This document shows, piece by piece, positions 1-11,327 of a stretch of 64,000 bases of DNA. The notes beneath the pieces were generated by a model. The model had not been told where the DNA came from and did not search any database. It saw only the letters and a list, made by a program, of their open reading frames with translations. The stretch's first letter is position 1, and each line of letters starts with the position of its first letter. Source of the DNA: Erigeron canadensis (lineage: Eukaryota; Streptophyta; Magnoliopsida; Asterales; Asteraceae); NCBI RefSeq assembly GCF_010389155.1, contig NC_057762.1:4265513-4329512 (forward strand), written 5' to 3'. A program made the translations under genes and the position numbers.

Positions 1-44
1 CATTTTCACATTGCTTGTTTTTTCATCCATCTTTCTTGTTTATT

Positions 45-1190
45 ATCAGTGTCTTCATCTGAACTTAGCAATTCTCTTTCGTTAGAATTTCCACCAGAAG
101 CAGAGTCCAATCATCAGTGACTACGTTAGCCTTCATATGGTAAATCAAGCTTTCCTTTATCATTATGAATTAAGTCGTTAAGATCCGTGTCTTCCTAGTT
201 TGTACTGAGCATTTCTCTATTACTAGAGCACCTTCATATGGCAAATCAATCATTCCTTCACAGGTCTTAATTAAGTGGTCGAGATCGGTGCCTTCGTAAT
301 CTGAACTGAGCATTTCTCTATTGATAGAGCTTCCACTAGACTCATCGACCAAATCATCACTGACTACCCTTGCGCCTTCTTATGGCAAATCAATCATTTA
401 TCTACGAGTCTTAATTAATTGGTCGATACCCATGTCTTATAATCTGAATTGAGCATTTCTATTTTGATAGAGCTTCCATTAGACTCAGAAACCAAATGAT
501 TACCGACTACCCTGGCACCTTTATGGGGAGATCAATCATTATTTACGAGACTTAGTTACATGGTCGATATCTGTGTCTGCATAATCTGAACTGAGCATTT
601 TTCCATTGATAGAGCTTCCACTATACCCATGGACCAATGTTATGATCCCACATCGGCCAAGGTTATGGGATTGGCTGGTGGTTTATAAACCTAGATGGCT
701 TGATGTCCCTTCTTCTTTCGAGCTAGCTTTTAAAAATGAGTTCTACGTACAACCAAATTATAAGTGACTACCCTGGCGCCTTTATATGGCAATTCAATTG
801 TTTCTTTACGTGTCTTAATAACCTGGTCAAGATCCGTGTCTTCGTAATCTGAACTGAGCATTACTCTATTAATAGAGCTTCCACTAGACACAGAATCCAA
901 ATCATCACTAACTACCTTGGTACCTTCATATGGTAAATCAAGTGTTCTTTTATCGTTATCAATTAACTTGTTGATGTCACTGAGTCCATAATCTGGACCC
1001 CACATTTTTCTATTGGTAGAGCCTCCACTAGTCATATTGTCCATTTCAGAAGGAACCAAATCACCACTAACTATCTTAGTCCTTTCATCTGCTAAATCAC
1101 GAATCACTTTGTTAATTAACACATCGATATCAGTTTCTTCATATTCTGAACAGGGTATTCCTCTATTGAAAGAACCTCCACTAGACATGG
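45..1190 (-). repeat. Degenerate tandem repeat, ~138-bp period, coding-like on minus strand
   Basis: A block resembling 'ctgaactgagcatttctcta' followed by a 'gatagagcttccactag'-like segment recurs near 60, 200, 301, 441, 579, 851, 985 and 1148, so most copies are 135-140 bp apart (46 codons). Read on the minus strand each unit gives a motif like SSGSSINR, then SSDYEDTDLD, then LPYEGAKVVSDDL. The copies differ in many positions, so the array is old. One gap is explained by the solo LTR at 638-751. The period being a multiple of three, and the conserved phase between neighbouring units, argue that it once encoded protein. Confidence 0.8.
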
Positions 1191-1392
1191 TGTCCAATTA
1201 AACAGAAATCAAATCATCACTGACTACCTTAGGATCTACATATGGTAAATGAGAAGTCCCTGAATCAGCAGGACCTTCCTTAGATTCTACAAGGCCCACA
1301 TACTCTCTATAATTACCAGTCATTCTGACTAGAAAATCTAGAACCATAGCCACTTTCCGCGGTTTAGAGTTTAGACCATTGGGGAACACCAA
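170..1392 (-). pseudogene. Broken gene for a ~46-aa tandem-repeat protein of unknown function
   Basis: An open frame begins near 1392 (MVFPNGLNSKPRK...) and runs to a TAA at 1198-1200. The same frame continues past that stop through three repeat units to 730, where the solo LTR cuts it, and further open pieces (for example 352-170) carry more units. The repeats are acidic, rich in Ser, Gly, Asp and Leu, with DYEDTDLD and LPYEGA as the best kept parts. I see no membrane segment, signal peptide or known domain and do not recognise the family. In-frame stop, insertion and frame breaks make a pseudogene likely. The stop could instead be spliced out in a multi-exon gene that reads in from outside the window. 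Confidence 0.45.
638..751 (+). mobile_element. 114-bp solo LTR (TRIM-like) with 5-bp TSD
   Basis: The segment begins TGTTATGATCCC and ends TACGTACA, so it has the TG...CA ends of an LTR. It is flanked by the direct repeat ACCAA (633-637 and 752-756), the 5-bp duplication expected of LTR elements. Inside are TCCCACATCG (646-655) and, 26 nt later, TTTATAAA (682-689). The very small size fits terminal-repeat retrotransposons in miniature. It sits inside one unit of the 138-bp repeat array; removing it and one ACCAA restores that unit. Confidence 0.75.
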
Positions 1393-2091
1393 AACTGATA
1401 GCTGATATAGTGATATGTTTTAAAGGTTTTCCTTTGATACTAATTAATGCTCATGCGTAAAATGCTTTTGGGAAGTCCTGCTTTGCAGACAACATTCTGT
1501 TAGGAATTAAACACGCACACACACAAGTTAACTAGTACTTAAAGGAAATAGAACTCAGTAGCCTTTTAACTGGGCCGATGACAACACATTACGCCAACAT
1601 ATTCTTGGTTTCCATTGCCGGACTGCTCTTTCATAAGTTGAAAGATACTAAGATAGGCGCTTTCTGTCGTATAATAGTCATCAGCTTATGAATCCATTGA
1701 GTCACTGCATTGAGTCACTGCATGAAGAATCCATTGAGTCACTGCATGAACAAAATTACAAAACCAAGATTTTGTAAGTAAATAGGGTCAAGGTGGATAA
1801 TTCTGTGAAAATATAGACAATTTTCCAGATTGAGGGTACATCGTCTTAAACTTAATTAACTCCAAATACCTAATTTCATTCACATGTCTCTTTTTCTAAT
1901 AAAAGCACAAAGTTTCTCAAGTTAGCTACATGCAAAAGCATTATTCAATTCAAATCAACCAAGTTCTTAAAAGGCATTTCCTACCTATTTCAACAGCATC
2001 TTTTTGTAACTTTTCTAGGACATTTTACACAATCTAGTTTCATTAATCGTCACACTGTTTCTGATGAAAATTTTAATTTTGTTACTTATAG
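1393..2091. other. Non-coding stretch upstream of the pentapeptide exons
   Basis: No open frame or recognisable element. A short direct repeat (gagtcactgcat, three copies) lies near 1700-1747. The last ~100 bases look like intron sequence ending in the ttatag acceptor at 2091. None of the upstream exons expected for the pentapeptide-repeat gene can be found here. Confidence 0.6.
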
Positions 2092-3309
2092 GGGCAGATT
2101 TCAGTGATACACTAATGGATCGTATGGTAAGCCAAATATACCTTTTAGACTATCCGCTACTGCTTAATACTTAGGCAGCTACCCCAGCTATCACTATATG
2201 TTAACTCTTCATCTATTTAATAATCATATTCTTATGTTCATATTTTCTATCAACAGGTCTTAAATGAATCTAATCTCACAAATGCCATCCTAGTAAGAAC
2301 CGTTCTAACCCGCAGCGATCTTGGACGTGCTATTATTGAAGGCGCTGATTTTAGTGATGCTGTTTTGGACCTTTCCCAAAAACAGGTTTAGTACCAGTTA
2401 TTTTATATAGTCTTTACATATTAGTAATCGTAAAAATGGTAGAATATATCTTAGTATTTTGTATACAAACTTTTAAGCCATTAAGACATATTAAACTATC
2501 ATACTATAATTGTTTAGGAAGAAAAGAAGATATATGATACTGTAGTACTTCACATAAGTATATATTAGGCAAAGGCTGAGTACTCTTTCAATATAGATCA
2601 AAAATATATTGACCATCAACACAATCACCGCCTATATGCTAAATGTTTTTAAAATTACTTTAGTTAGATTGATCTTATTCTAGGATCTCCAATTGTCTTG
2701 GTAAAGAACATATAAACTATGGTCATTCTTAACCAAGAAACTTTAGCCCAATGTTATTTAATATTGTCCAATTTTGTTATGAATGAACAGTTTTAGGTTA
2801 CATCTACCATAAGTGTCGAGTAAAATATGAAGTATGGAGAGAACGGGTCAAGCAGATAGGAAGTTGCACAAAGTTATTTCTTGACATGCAGTGTTCATTT
2901 ACATTTTATCAGATAATTAAATCTTTATTGTTATAAAGCATTTAACTGCAAAAACCATAACCCAACCCGATTCGTACCTTTAACCCGATTCACCCATTTA
3001 GCAAACTATGGTATTAGAGGATTTCTAGAGCTCTTACTAAATCATATATTCATTTGTATAATTCTTGAAATCCCTGACCAAACGTAACTATACATTTAAA
3101 AATTGGATATGATGTAGGCACTTTGCAAGTATGCAAGTGGAACAAACCCTACAACAGGAGTTAGCACGAGGACAAGTTTAGGGTGTGGAAACAGCAGACG
3201 TAACGCCTACGGTAGTCCATCTTCTCCATTGTTAAGCGCCCCACCACAGAAACTTCTAGACCGCGACGGATTCTGTGATGATGGCACAGGACTATGCGAC
3301 GCAAAGTAA
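2092..3309 (+). CDS. Thylakoid lumenal 17.4 kDa-type pentapeptide protein, 3' exons only
   Basis: Three exons join in phase: 2092-2126, 2257-2385 and 3118-3309 (stop TAA). The product reads GADFSDTLMDRM, then VLNESNLTNAILVRTVLTR...GADFSDAVLDLSQKQ, then ALCKYASGTNPTTGV...LCDAK. The A(D/N)LxxA pattern is a pentapeptide repeat, and the cysteine-bearing tail with NSRRNAYGSPSSPLLS closely matches, from memory, the C-terminus of the plant thylakoid lumen 17.4 kDa protein. That family is nuclear-encoded and imported into the lumen; its biochemical role is unknown. The exons for the transit peptide and first repeats are not visible in the 2 kb upstream. Either they lie before the window, with the repeat array inside an intron, or this is a 5'-truncated copy. 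The visible exons are undamaged. Confidence 0.85.
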
Positions 3310-5289
3310 TTATATACCCCAACAAAACGAACATGTATCCAAGAACATTATTATTCATACTCAGATTAAAACATGTGGATTAGGAAAAATATTATTCACA
3401 TGAGATTAAACATTAAACTACAAAAGTATTGTATCATAAATATTACAATACATCTCGAATGGGTTTTTCAGAGCGAAAACCCAGCAGCCTGATTTGATTT
3501 TTCTGGTGTTGAAATTGACAATCTGAATGATGATTATTTATGAGGATATAGTTATTGTTATTTCTGTCAATAGTTCGATCCGGTGATACCAAACTCCAGC
3601 CCGTTAAGTTTGTTTTTGGACAATGGCAACCCAACCCATACCCTAATTTTTAACCCACATTTCAACATTTCCACTATGCCACATTATTTTTACCTTTTTC
3701 AATCCACATCCTTTGATTTTGTTGACATCACTAGAGACTAGACCGTACTACATCTCAATCCGTTTTACATTTTTTATATTTAATTTAACTTTTACAACAA
3801 ATATTCAAACTCAACAGCTATCATGACTTGACAGCATATAATAATTCCTCATGTTTAGTTATTTCAAGCAGTGGTTTCATTTTTCTTTCATTCAAAATAT
3901 GTTGTGCATTTCTGATTATACAAGAAAAGAATACAGTAGTGTGTTTTCATATATGTATTTTTATACTTTTTCTTCTCTTTTCTTACATTCCAGCCAAGAA
4001 AGAATTTACTTTTTACCCTGTAAACACCCTCAATGATCATATGTATTTCCCAACCCATTATGGGTTCCAAACTCATGCATCATCAACGCAATGTTGACGG
4101 CATAGGTGTTTTCGCAAGAGTTGGGTGTAAGTGTGTAACTCATCTTTTTTTTTTTTACTCATACTCCGTAATCAAGATGCGACCATTTGATCGATCGTTA
4201 ATCAAATCTGTTTCCACGTTGCTATATTTAATAACCAAAAGTCGACTAGTTTCTTAAATGCTTTGGATTGAAAGCCGCCACATGAGTCCATACTTTTATC
4301 GCCATGAATAAATTGCAATAATCTAGGAGGCGGTTGTTGCTTCATTTATTTGTGTGGTAGACAAATACCACAACTTGTTTTGTTGTATTTCAGTGACGTC
4401 ACAAATTATTAAATTTTATATTCAACTTATATAAGATATAATATTTTATAACAAGGTCTTCATGATAAATATATAATTAAAAATCTGTAAAGTTATACAA
4501 AAGTCTTGAAATAGTTCGACGAAATATAGTTTATTTTGTTTTTAAGGTATGTTTCCAAAAAAATGATTTGTTTTATGTCATGTGAAAATGACCGGTTTTG
4601 TAAGCATTGAAATAGTTGGACGATGGAATATCTCTGCTATAATTAGCTGATTAGTTTGATAAAATACAATATATTACGTAGTTGTTAAGATGATAAACAA
4701 TAAAGATATTTTAAATGGAAAGAAATATAGGTCCAATGGTACGATTAATACTTTTAGCTGAACTTACAATAGTGTCCCTAGCCTACTCCTTATTCGTAGG
4801 ATAAAGTCCACTAACTTTTATGTCTTTTATTATTGCACCCGTTGTCGTTCAATGATTTTCATTTATATGTTTTATGATGATTCGAAGTCCCAGATTTAAA
4901 TAATTTTTTAATTTAAACAGTCACATCCATTTTTATACTCCTAAATGTTTATGTTGATTACTTTTTCTTTCAAATTGTTCAATTTTAAGATGTCAAATCA
5001 TTGATAATAAGTTAGTAACCTGCTTATTATGTGGACAATTAAAGAAAAATTTATGTTGATATACCAAATAATGGTTGTATATGTAATCCGATAGTAAAAA
5101 GAAATATATAAATAAATTATAAAGTTTAAAATTTTTAAAAGTAAAGATACAAAATAGAAAGTCTATATTTAATTAAATATAATGTCATAAATTAATAAAA
5201 TAAAAACAACTTATTAATAATAAAATATCTAATAATGCAAAGTTGGTTTTTCTTTGATTAACAATGTCAACACAATTTTCTTTTATAAT
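3310..5289. other. Intergenic, AT-rich, no gene seen
   Basis: Several short open frames (for example 3828-4097) have no similarity I recognise and no codon signature. The 3' UTR of the lumenal protein gene should occupy the first few hundred bases. No tRNA, microsatellite or clear transposon end was found. Confidence 0.5.
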
Positions 5290-5735
5290 GCACCGAAACT
5301 TCAAACAAGTAGCTATACCCGTTTCAGAAACTCCATGGAAACGTTTCCGTGTACGAAACACGAGTGAAACTTTTCCTTGAACTTTCCATAGATACCGAAA
5401 CGTTTTTTTGAAGTTTCCATACTGAGTCTAGTTAATATTAGAGTTTAATGGACTTTTCGTATTCCAAACAGACTATATTATATACAATTTGATCAACATT
5501 CGATTTTTTTTAATTTCAAAACCAATTATTAAACACTAAAAATTCGATGAGTGATAACTGATCAAACATATATTATACAAATACAGTTATACATAATATC
5601 TAAAGTCTCAAGTCTGTCTATAAAAAAATTGATATATTTTAAATTTGTATGTTTTTTATTGCCGTACCCGTATCTTGCATTTTTTAGTTTTGCCGTTTCT
5701 CGTTCCCGTACCTCTTTGCCGTACCGTTTCGGTGC
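5290..5735. mobile_element. Possible small TIR element
   Basis: The segment starts GCACCGAAAC (5290-5299) and ends with its exact inverse GTTTCGGTGC (5726-5735). The interior repeats cgtttcc/gaaacg and cccgta/cgtacc motifs, as many short non-autonomous DNA transposons do. No convincing target-site duplication could be seen, so the assignment is tentative. Confidence 0.35.
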
Positions 5736-5929
5736 TACATAGATTTTTTTTATTGTTATAAAAGATTATTATGGAAATACATTGTACCGGACTAAAATAC
5801 TTAAACCAAATACATATAAAAGATACATTTATCTATGTTTTTTTTATAAAAATTCTCACACCTTTCATTTTTAGAAATAATTACACAATAGATACATACA
5901 AAATTACTTACCTTTAATAAATACCCACT

Positions 5930-6420
5930 ATGAAAAGAGTTTTTATAAAATACCAAATTTATCCTTAATGAATTAATTTACACTTTTAACCTTTATTTTA
6001 ATAATTAACATATTAAGCTCTTATAATCTAAAACTTTCTACTATCACAATTACATCAACATACACTACTTCACAATGCCGCCGTCACCAATAGTATCATC
6101 ACCGACACCACTAGATCGTCTTCCCCACCACTGACGTTGTATTGCATGGGTACCATAGTCTTATGATATTATAAAAAAAATAACCCTTTTGTAAAAAGTT
6201 ACATGGTGGAATTATCTAAATTACCCTTAATGCTTAAATTACACTATCAATCATTTATCTTTTATAATATGTTCATTAACCATTTACACCAATGACTTTT
6301 ATATCAATTATTTACATCACTCAATGTCACATCCAACACACCGTCTTGGCCATGACCACTGTTGCATTACACGAGTACGGTGTTAGCATACATTAATAAT
6401 ATATTTGTTAGACAAAAATG
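5930..6420 (+). mobile_element. Helitron-like repeat copy with GC-rich core
   Basis: Contains the motif series accgacaccactagatcg ... gcatgggtaccatagt (6100-6160) set in AT-rich DNA. Related blocks occur at 20340-20460 and, inverted, at 6960-7090 and 18930-19000. The shared order (AT-rich lead with acataccattt-like bases, CACC/GCC-rich core, then a GGGTACC or GGATACC motif) marks one dispersed family. The ends are not defined here. Confidence 0.45.
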
Positions 6421-6660
6421 TTTTTTAGAGGTACTATTAGTACCATTATATCTCGAAGTTAATAAATATTCTTTAATCCCTTAAAAACATCCACGACGAA
6501 GCATGGGTGAATAGATAAAAGATGAGTTCCTAAATATTCCTTCAATGCTACTATGAGAACTTGGTATCGCTCTCACAAATTACTTTTTATAGGAGGGTTG
6601 TCTTTTTTTAAAGGGAGTTTTTCTATGTTAGTATAGATAAAACTGTTTACATATCACTTT

Positions 6661-6881
6661 TTTTTTTTTCCAAATATTCAGCCGGTATGCGACAACAGGG
6701 AAACCTCACCGTATAATGGTGAAACTTTGCACGTACCCTAAACAACTAAATGTTGACCATGGGCCGTTACAAATATTGAGAGAAAAACAACTCCAAGACT
6801 TGCCATCTCTAAGAATCGAACTCAAGACTTTGGGTAAAACTTGGAATGGCTCTAACCAGTTGAACTAGTCATCATTGGCTT
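6661..6881 (-). mobile_element. tRNA-derived SINE with 11-bp TSD
   Basis: On the minus strand the element opens with an A-box-like tagttcaactggttagagc (about 6850-6867) and a B box gagttcgattctt (6811-6823), the internal Pol III promoter of tRNA-derived SINEs. It ends in a run of A (the T run at 6661-6669 on the plus strand). CATATCACTTT flanks it exactly on both sides (6650-6660 and 6882-6892). This is an apparently full-length, well kept insertion. Confidence 0.85.
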
Positions 6882-6939
6882 CATATCACTTTCTTAAAAG
6901 AAAAAAAAAATAATGAAAAAAAAATTGTCATTTAAATTT

Positions 6940-7285
6940 TAGACCACAATACACTTTATCCATCACTAGACTTGTGTCAGCGCAATGCAGTGACGGTGAT
7001 GGTAGTGATAGTGGAGGTGGTGGTGGTGACGGTGATGGAGGCGACAGTGGGGATAGTGATGGGAGCAACGATGGTAATGAATGTAAAAGTAATTAATGTT
7101 GGGAGGTCTATACTCTAAACTATTTCATTACCGGTATTATAAGTATATTAGATGGAGATTCTTAAGTTAATGAATAAATGAGAATGGTATAGATAGTCAG
7201 AGGTAAAATGAGGATACTGAAAAATTTGTTTAAATTTCCTAAAATAGATGTCCAATATATTTTATAAAGGAGTATAAATATAGAT
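6940..7285 (-). mobile_element. Helitron-like repeat copy, inverted
   Basis: A GGTGGTGGTGGTGACGG-rich block at 6990-7075 is the inverse of the CACC/GCC-rich core found near 6100 and 20350. On the minus strand the downstream end reads tactcctttataaaat (about 7261-7276), like the 5' end of the Helitron-like element at 20199. The other end was not located. Confidence 0.45.
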
Positions 7286-7579
7286 GTATCAAAGAAATCA
7301 GATATACTCTTAACATAAAGCGAAAAACTAGTGTATATAGAATAGTTAAAGGACCATATATGTAACTCTCATTAATCTAAATCTTAAATCCAAAAAGATA
7401 AGATCAAGATGCAAATTGCAAAGACAGTGAGACAAACATACACAACTACTGTCTGTATACACCTATACACACACACAAACCAAAATCATTTCCCTTTTTC
7501 CTAATCAAAATCCATCTCATTTCTTTCACCCACACAAACCGTGTCCTTTCACTACAAAACTTCAAATTGGCGGCTACCA

Positions 7580-7637
7580 CCATCATCTATATATATACAT
7601 ACACATACACACACACATATATATATACACACACACA
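7580..7637 (+). repeat. (TA)n/(CA)n microsatellite in the WRKY 5' leader
   Basis: Alternating tatata and cacaca runs end three bases before the ATG at 7641. This places a polymorphism-prone purine-pyrimidine tract within the likely 5' UTR or core promoter of the WRKY gene. Confidence 0.85.
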
Positions 7638-7640
7638 GTT

Positions 7641-10600
7641 ATGGCGGAGATAAACGGCAGTTCACAACAAAACCGGCGAGTAATACCACCAATGATAGCA
7701 CTACCACAACAACCATCATTCGAAACTTTATTCACTGGTGGACCCGGACCCGGACCCGGGTTTAGTCCAGGACCCATGACTTTAGTATCCAACTTCTTCT
7801 CGGATCATTACCCAGATGTTGATTGCCGCTCTTTTTCTCAGCTTCTTGCTGGTGCTATGTGTTCCCCTGCATCTCAAATCTCACCACCCGCTTTATTTGA
7901 TAATAATTATAATAATAATAATAATATTAATAGTGATAAAAATGAAAAAAAATCAGGAGGTTTTAAGCAAAATAAGCCAGTGGATTTAGTAATTGCACAA
8001 TCCCCAACTGGGTTTGTGTTTCCTTCTGTTTTTAGTCCTTCTGGGTTACTTAACTCACCTGGTTTTTACTCACCACTTCAGGTAATTTTGTGATTTTTTT
8101 TAATAAATCAAAATAAAGTTGTGAGCTTTTTTGTGTTTTTGATCTGGGAATTTGTTATGATTTCTGGGTTTTTGATATTTGTTGTGAGTGTGTTGTCTTT
8201 TGTTAGGTTTATGTCATTATTTTGTGACTAATTGTTATAATTATGAAAAGTGCCCTTTGAAAAAAGATGGATAAGGTTTGGGCATCTTTTATTGCATATC
8301 CCTTGCTCATAGGCTTAAAGTCAAAAGAAAAAGAAATTTTTCTTAAAAAGTACAGTGTGACCTTTGAGGTTTGGTGAACAATTTTCAACTTTAAGTTTGA
8401 CATAAATCTGAACTTTAGGTGAGAAAATTGTGGAAAAGGGGAAATTGTTGGTTGGTTAGATATGCATGATATGTTTGACTTTTGTTGGTTTGACTGTTAT
8501 TTGGATGGTTCTTAAGTTTCTTTTGGGATTTGAAATTGTGTAGAGTCCATTTGGAATGTCTCATCAGCAGGCGTTGGCTCACGTTACTGCCCAGGCTGCG
8601 TTTTCTCAATCTTACTATAATCATGTTCAGCCCGAAAATCAGAATTCTGGAACAGTTGTATCTGAGCAAGTGCCACAGATGGTCAATGTAACTGATACAA
8701 AATCGGAACTTGAGGATTCTCAAATTGGATCACCAGATGACTTGTCGGTTTCTCAATCTGACTTTAATGAGCCTCAACAAGTAGTTTCTGTATCTTCTGA
8801 TACTAGTGATGGATACAATTGGAGAAAGTATGGGCAGAAACAGGTGAAAGCTAGCGAGCATCCTCGAAGTTACTATAAGTGCACACATGCTAACTGTCCC
8901 GTGAAGAAAAAGGTTGGTCGATCTCTTGATGGTCATATAAGTGAGATTGTGTATAAAGGTCAACACAATCATGAACCGCCTGTTCTTGGAAAACGGGGAA
9001 AAGATAGCGCTGAAGTAAAAAAACCGAGTCATTCTCAAATGGAAAAACGCATGGGAGAAGAACCAGTAGGTGCACGTGATCAAGCATCGAACCAGATGAC
9101 AATGACAAGTGTTGATCAAGGATCTAATTACTTAATGAGAACAGATCAAGCGTCTAATCAATTAATGAGATTTGATGAGCCAGATGATGAACCTAATCCG
9201 AAAAGAAGGTATGTACTATGTAGTATAATTTGTGAAGCATGTATTGAGCGGGATGGAAGCATCTCCTAATTACGCGCTTCCATCAAGATGCATTTGCCCA
9301 ATTTGGCCTATCTAAAGGAATTAGCAACATATATCTGTTGATGTAGGACAGAAGCATTCTAGTACTCACCACATTTGTTAAGCACGCGCTATTATGAACA
9401 GACTGATATGTTACATTTTAATATTTAGGGAAGGTTCCTTGAATAGAATACCTCTTCTACTGCCAATTTTGTGGTGTAAATCTATTTTTTACCTAAAATT
9501 CGAATTTTTTGCCTGGTGAAATTGCTGACCTCACGTTATATACATTAAAAACAAAATAACATCAAAAGGTTATGGATGTTATGCGCTGCGTTTACCATGC
9601 TAGCACTCAAGGCTGGTCCATCTTTGAGGGAGGGAGGGAGGGAGATAATTGCAGTTTCTTTTTGTTTTTTATGGAAGTGTTCTTATTTTTGTGATTATGG
9701 GTAGTATGTGGCAACGGTGCTCCCATGTGGTTTAATTCTGGGTCTTCTGCTACTGCGACTGTCTCATAAATGTCTTGGCCTGAAGGTCTTATGCATCATC
9801 ATATGCATATCTATGTTACATTTGATGGTTTGTATGTCGGTTGACGGATTTTTCTCGTGGACTGCAGGAATACTGAGGTTGGTGGGACTGTATCTGGGCC
9901 TGTGCCTGTATCTATGCCCGGGCCTGTGGAGTCAAGTGTATCTAACAAGATGGTTTCAGAACCAAAAATAGTGGTGCAGACAAGAAGTGAAGTGGATCTT
10001 TTAGATGATGGATTTAAGTGGAGAAAATACGGTCAGAAAGTGGTCAAAGGGAATACCAATCCAAGGTGATATTTATGTTAAAGCTTTCATGTTTTCATAA
10101 TATTAGAGGGAAAATTTTAACCTTTTTATGTGAAAATATGTCGATTTAATTGTCATTTTGTCACCTCAGTAAATATTGAATATCTAGTTGATAAGGAAAT
10201 GAGTTAATTATTGACCATTCCATAATCTAGTGTTAATATGTTTTAACCTTCTAAGCAGTGGCGGAATCTAGGTCTTTTTTCTCTGATATCTAGTGTTTTA
10301 TCTGTTAGTTAACCACCACATCTCAATTTCATGCTGGACATTATATTCTATCTTTTGGGTATTTAGGTGTTTAAATGTGTATATATAACTATGTATATAC
10401 ACAACATATATAGATAGATATGACATATATAGATAGATATACGTTTTATCTGGAATTCTGTATCTATGTATATAGAATTTGACTATTTTACTTTTCACTT
10501 TTGAATGTTGGTAATATATGTGCATGTATACGTCATTTTTTTTATTTTAAGGGAGTTTTTTAAAAGAAGTTTATCTTATTTTTAACCTATTAGAATGACA

Positions 10601-11327
10601 TTTTGTTACCTGGAAGGCTGGAAAAACCAAAATCTACTTTAATCGACCAAGCCTATAATGTAAACCAAATCCAACTGATTCAAACTCATTTTGACCGGTT
10701 ACATAATTCATGTAGTATCATCCTTAGTGCCTCCTCTAAACAAAAGTTCCAAATACGCCTTTGCTCCCAAGTTTCTTAATTCTAAACGTTGATCATAACA
10801 ATAGCATTTGCTATCACATTTTATTTATTCGTTGACCAACACTCTAACAGAAAATTGTCAATTTTAACATTGGAGGGACTTGATTTTGTAGTGAAAACTA
10901 GTTTGCCTTTGTTTCCGACTGTTTTGGTGAGTCATAAACTTTTGCCTTTGTTGACCTGATTTTGCCACTTATATGTCTAAGGATGTGATGGGAGTACTAT
11001 ATAGTATATACCAGATGCTTGTTACATATACAATAAGAATAATGGCCTCATTCACTTATACAAAGTTTTGAAATGTGCAGGAGTTATTATAAATGCACTT
11101 TTTCAGGATGCACTGTGAGAAAGCATGTAGAAAGGGCTCCATCAGACCCGAAATCTGTAGTAACAACGTATGAAGGGAAACATAATCATGATATTCCAGT
11201 ATCCAGGCATCGAGGCTACAGTAACAACAGTGGTGGGGGTACAGCTACAAAACGCAAAGAAACCAAGTTAGAAAATAATGAACGACCAGTTCTTTTACAA
11301 ATGAAAGAAGAGAAAATAACCGCCTAA
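7641..11327 (+). CDS. Group I WRKY transcription factor (two WRKY domains)
   Basis: Four exons: 7641-8081, 8544-9208, 9868-10065, 11081-11327; 1551 nt, 516 aa, all junctions in phase. The first WRKYGQK heptad is at residues 240-246 with a C-X4-C...HNH zinc finger. The second is at 420-426, followed by CTFSGC...HNH. Two domains with C2H2 fingers define group I. The intron within the second domain splits the Arg of NTNPR|SYYKC, the position conserved in WRKY genes. The N-terminal exon holds a Ser/Pro-rich segment ([12 protein letters not shown]), the sort of MAPK target and activation region common in group [20 protein letters not shown] before the second domain resembles the WRKY3/WRKY4 branch. 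The protein is expected in the nucleus, binding W-box DNA (TTGAC) mainly through the second domain. A broken copy lies at 15.2-18.3 kb. Confidence 0.95.

Noticed and set aside
6811..6867. tRNA-like A and B boxes suggesting a tRNA gene
   Set aside because: The acceptor stem does not close and the unit continues into a long body with an A-tail and TSD, so it is a SINE.
8730..9119. 129-codon antisense frame in WRKY exon 2
   Set aside because: Shadow of the conserved WRKY domain codons; the same shadow appears opposite the pseudogene at 15238-15576.
7641..11327. Possible NLR integrated WRKY domain
   Set aside because: The gene is complete with its own start and two WRKY domains, and no NB-ARC or LRR sequence is adjacent.
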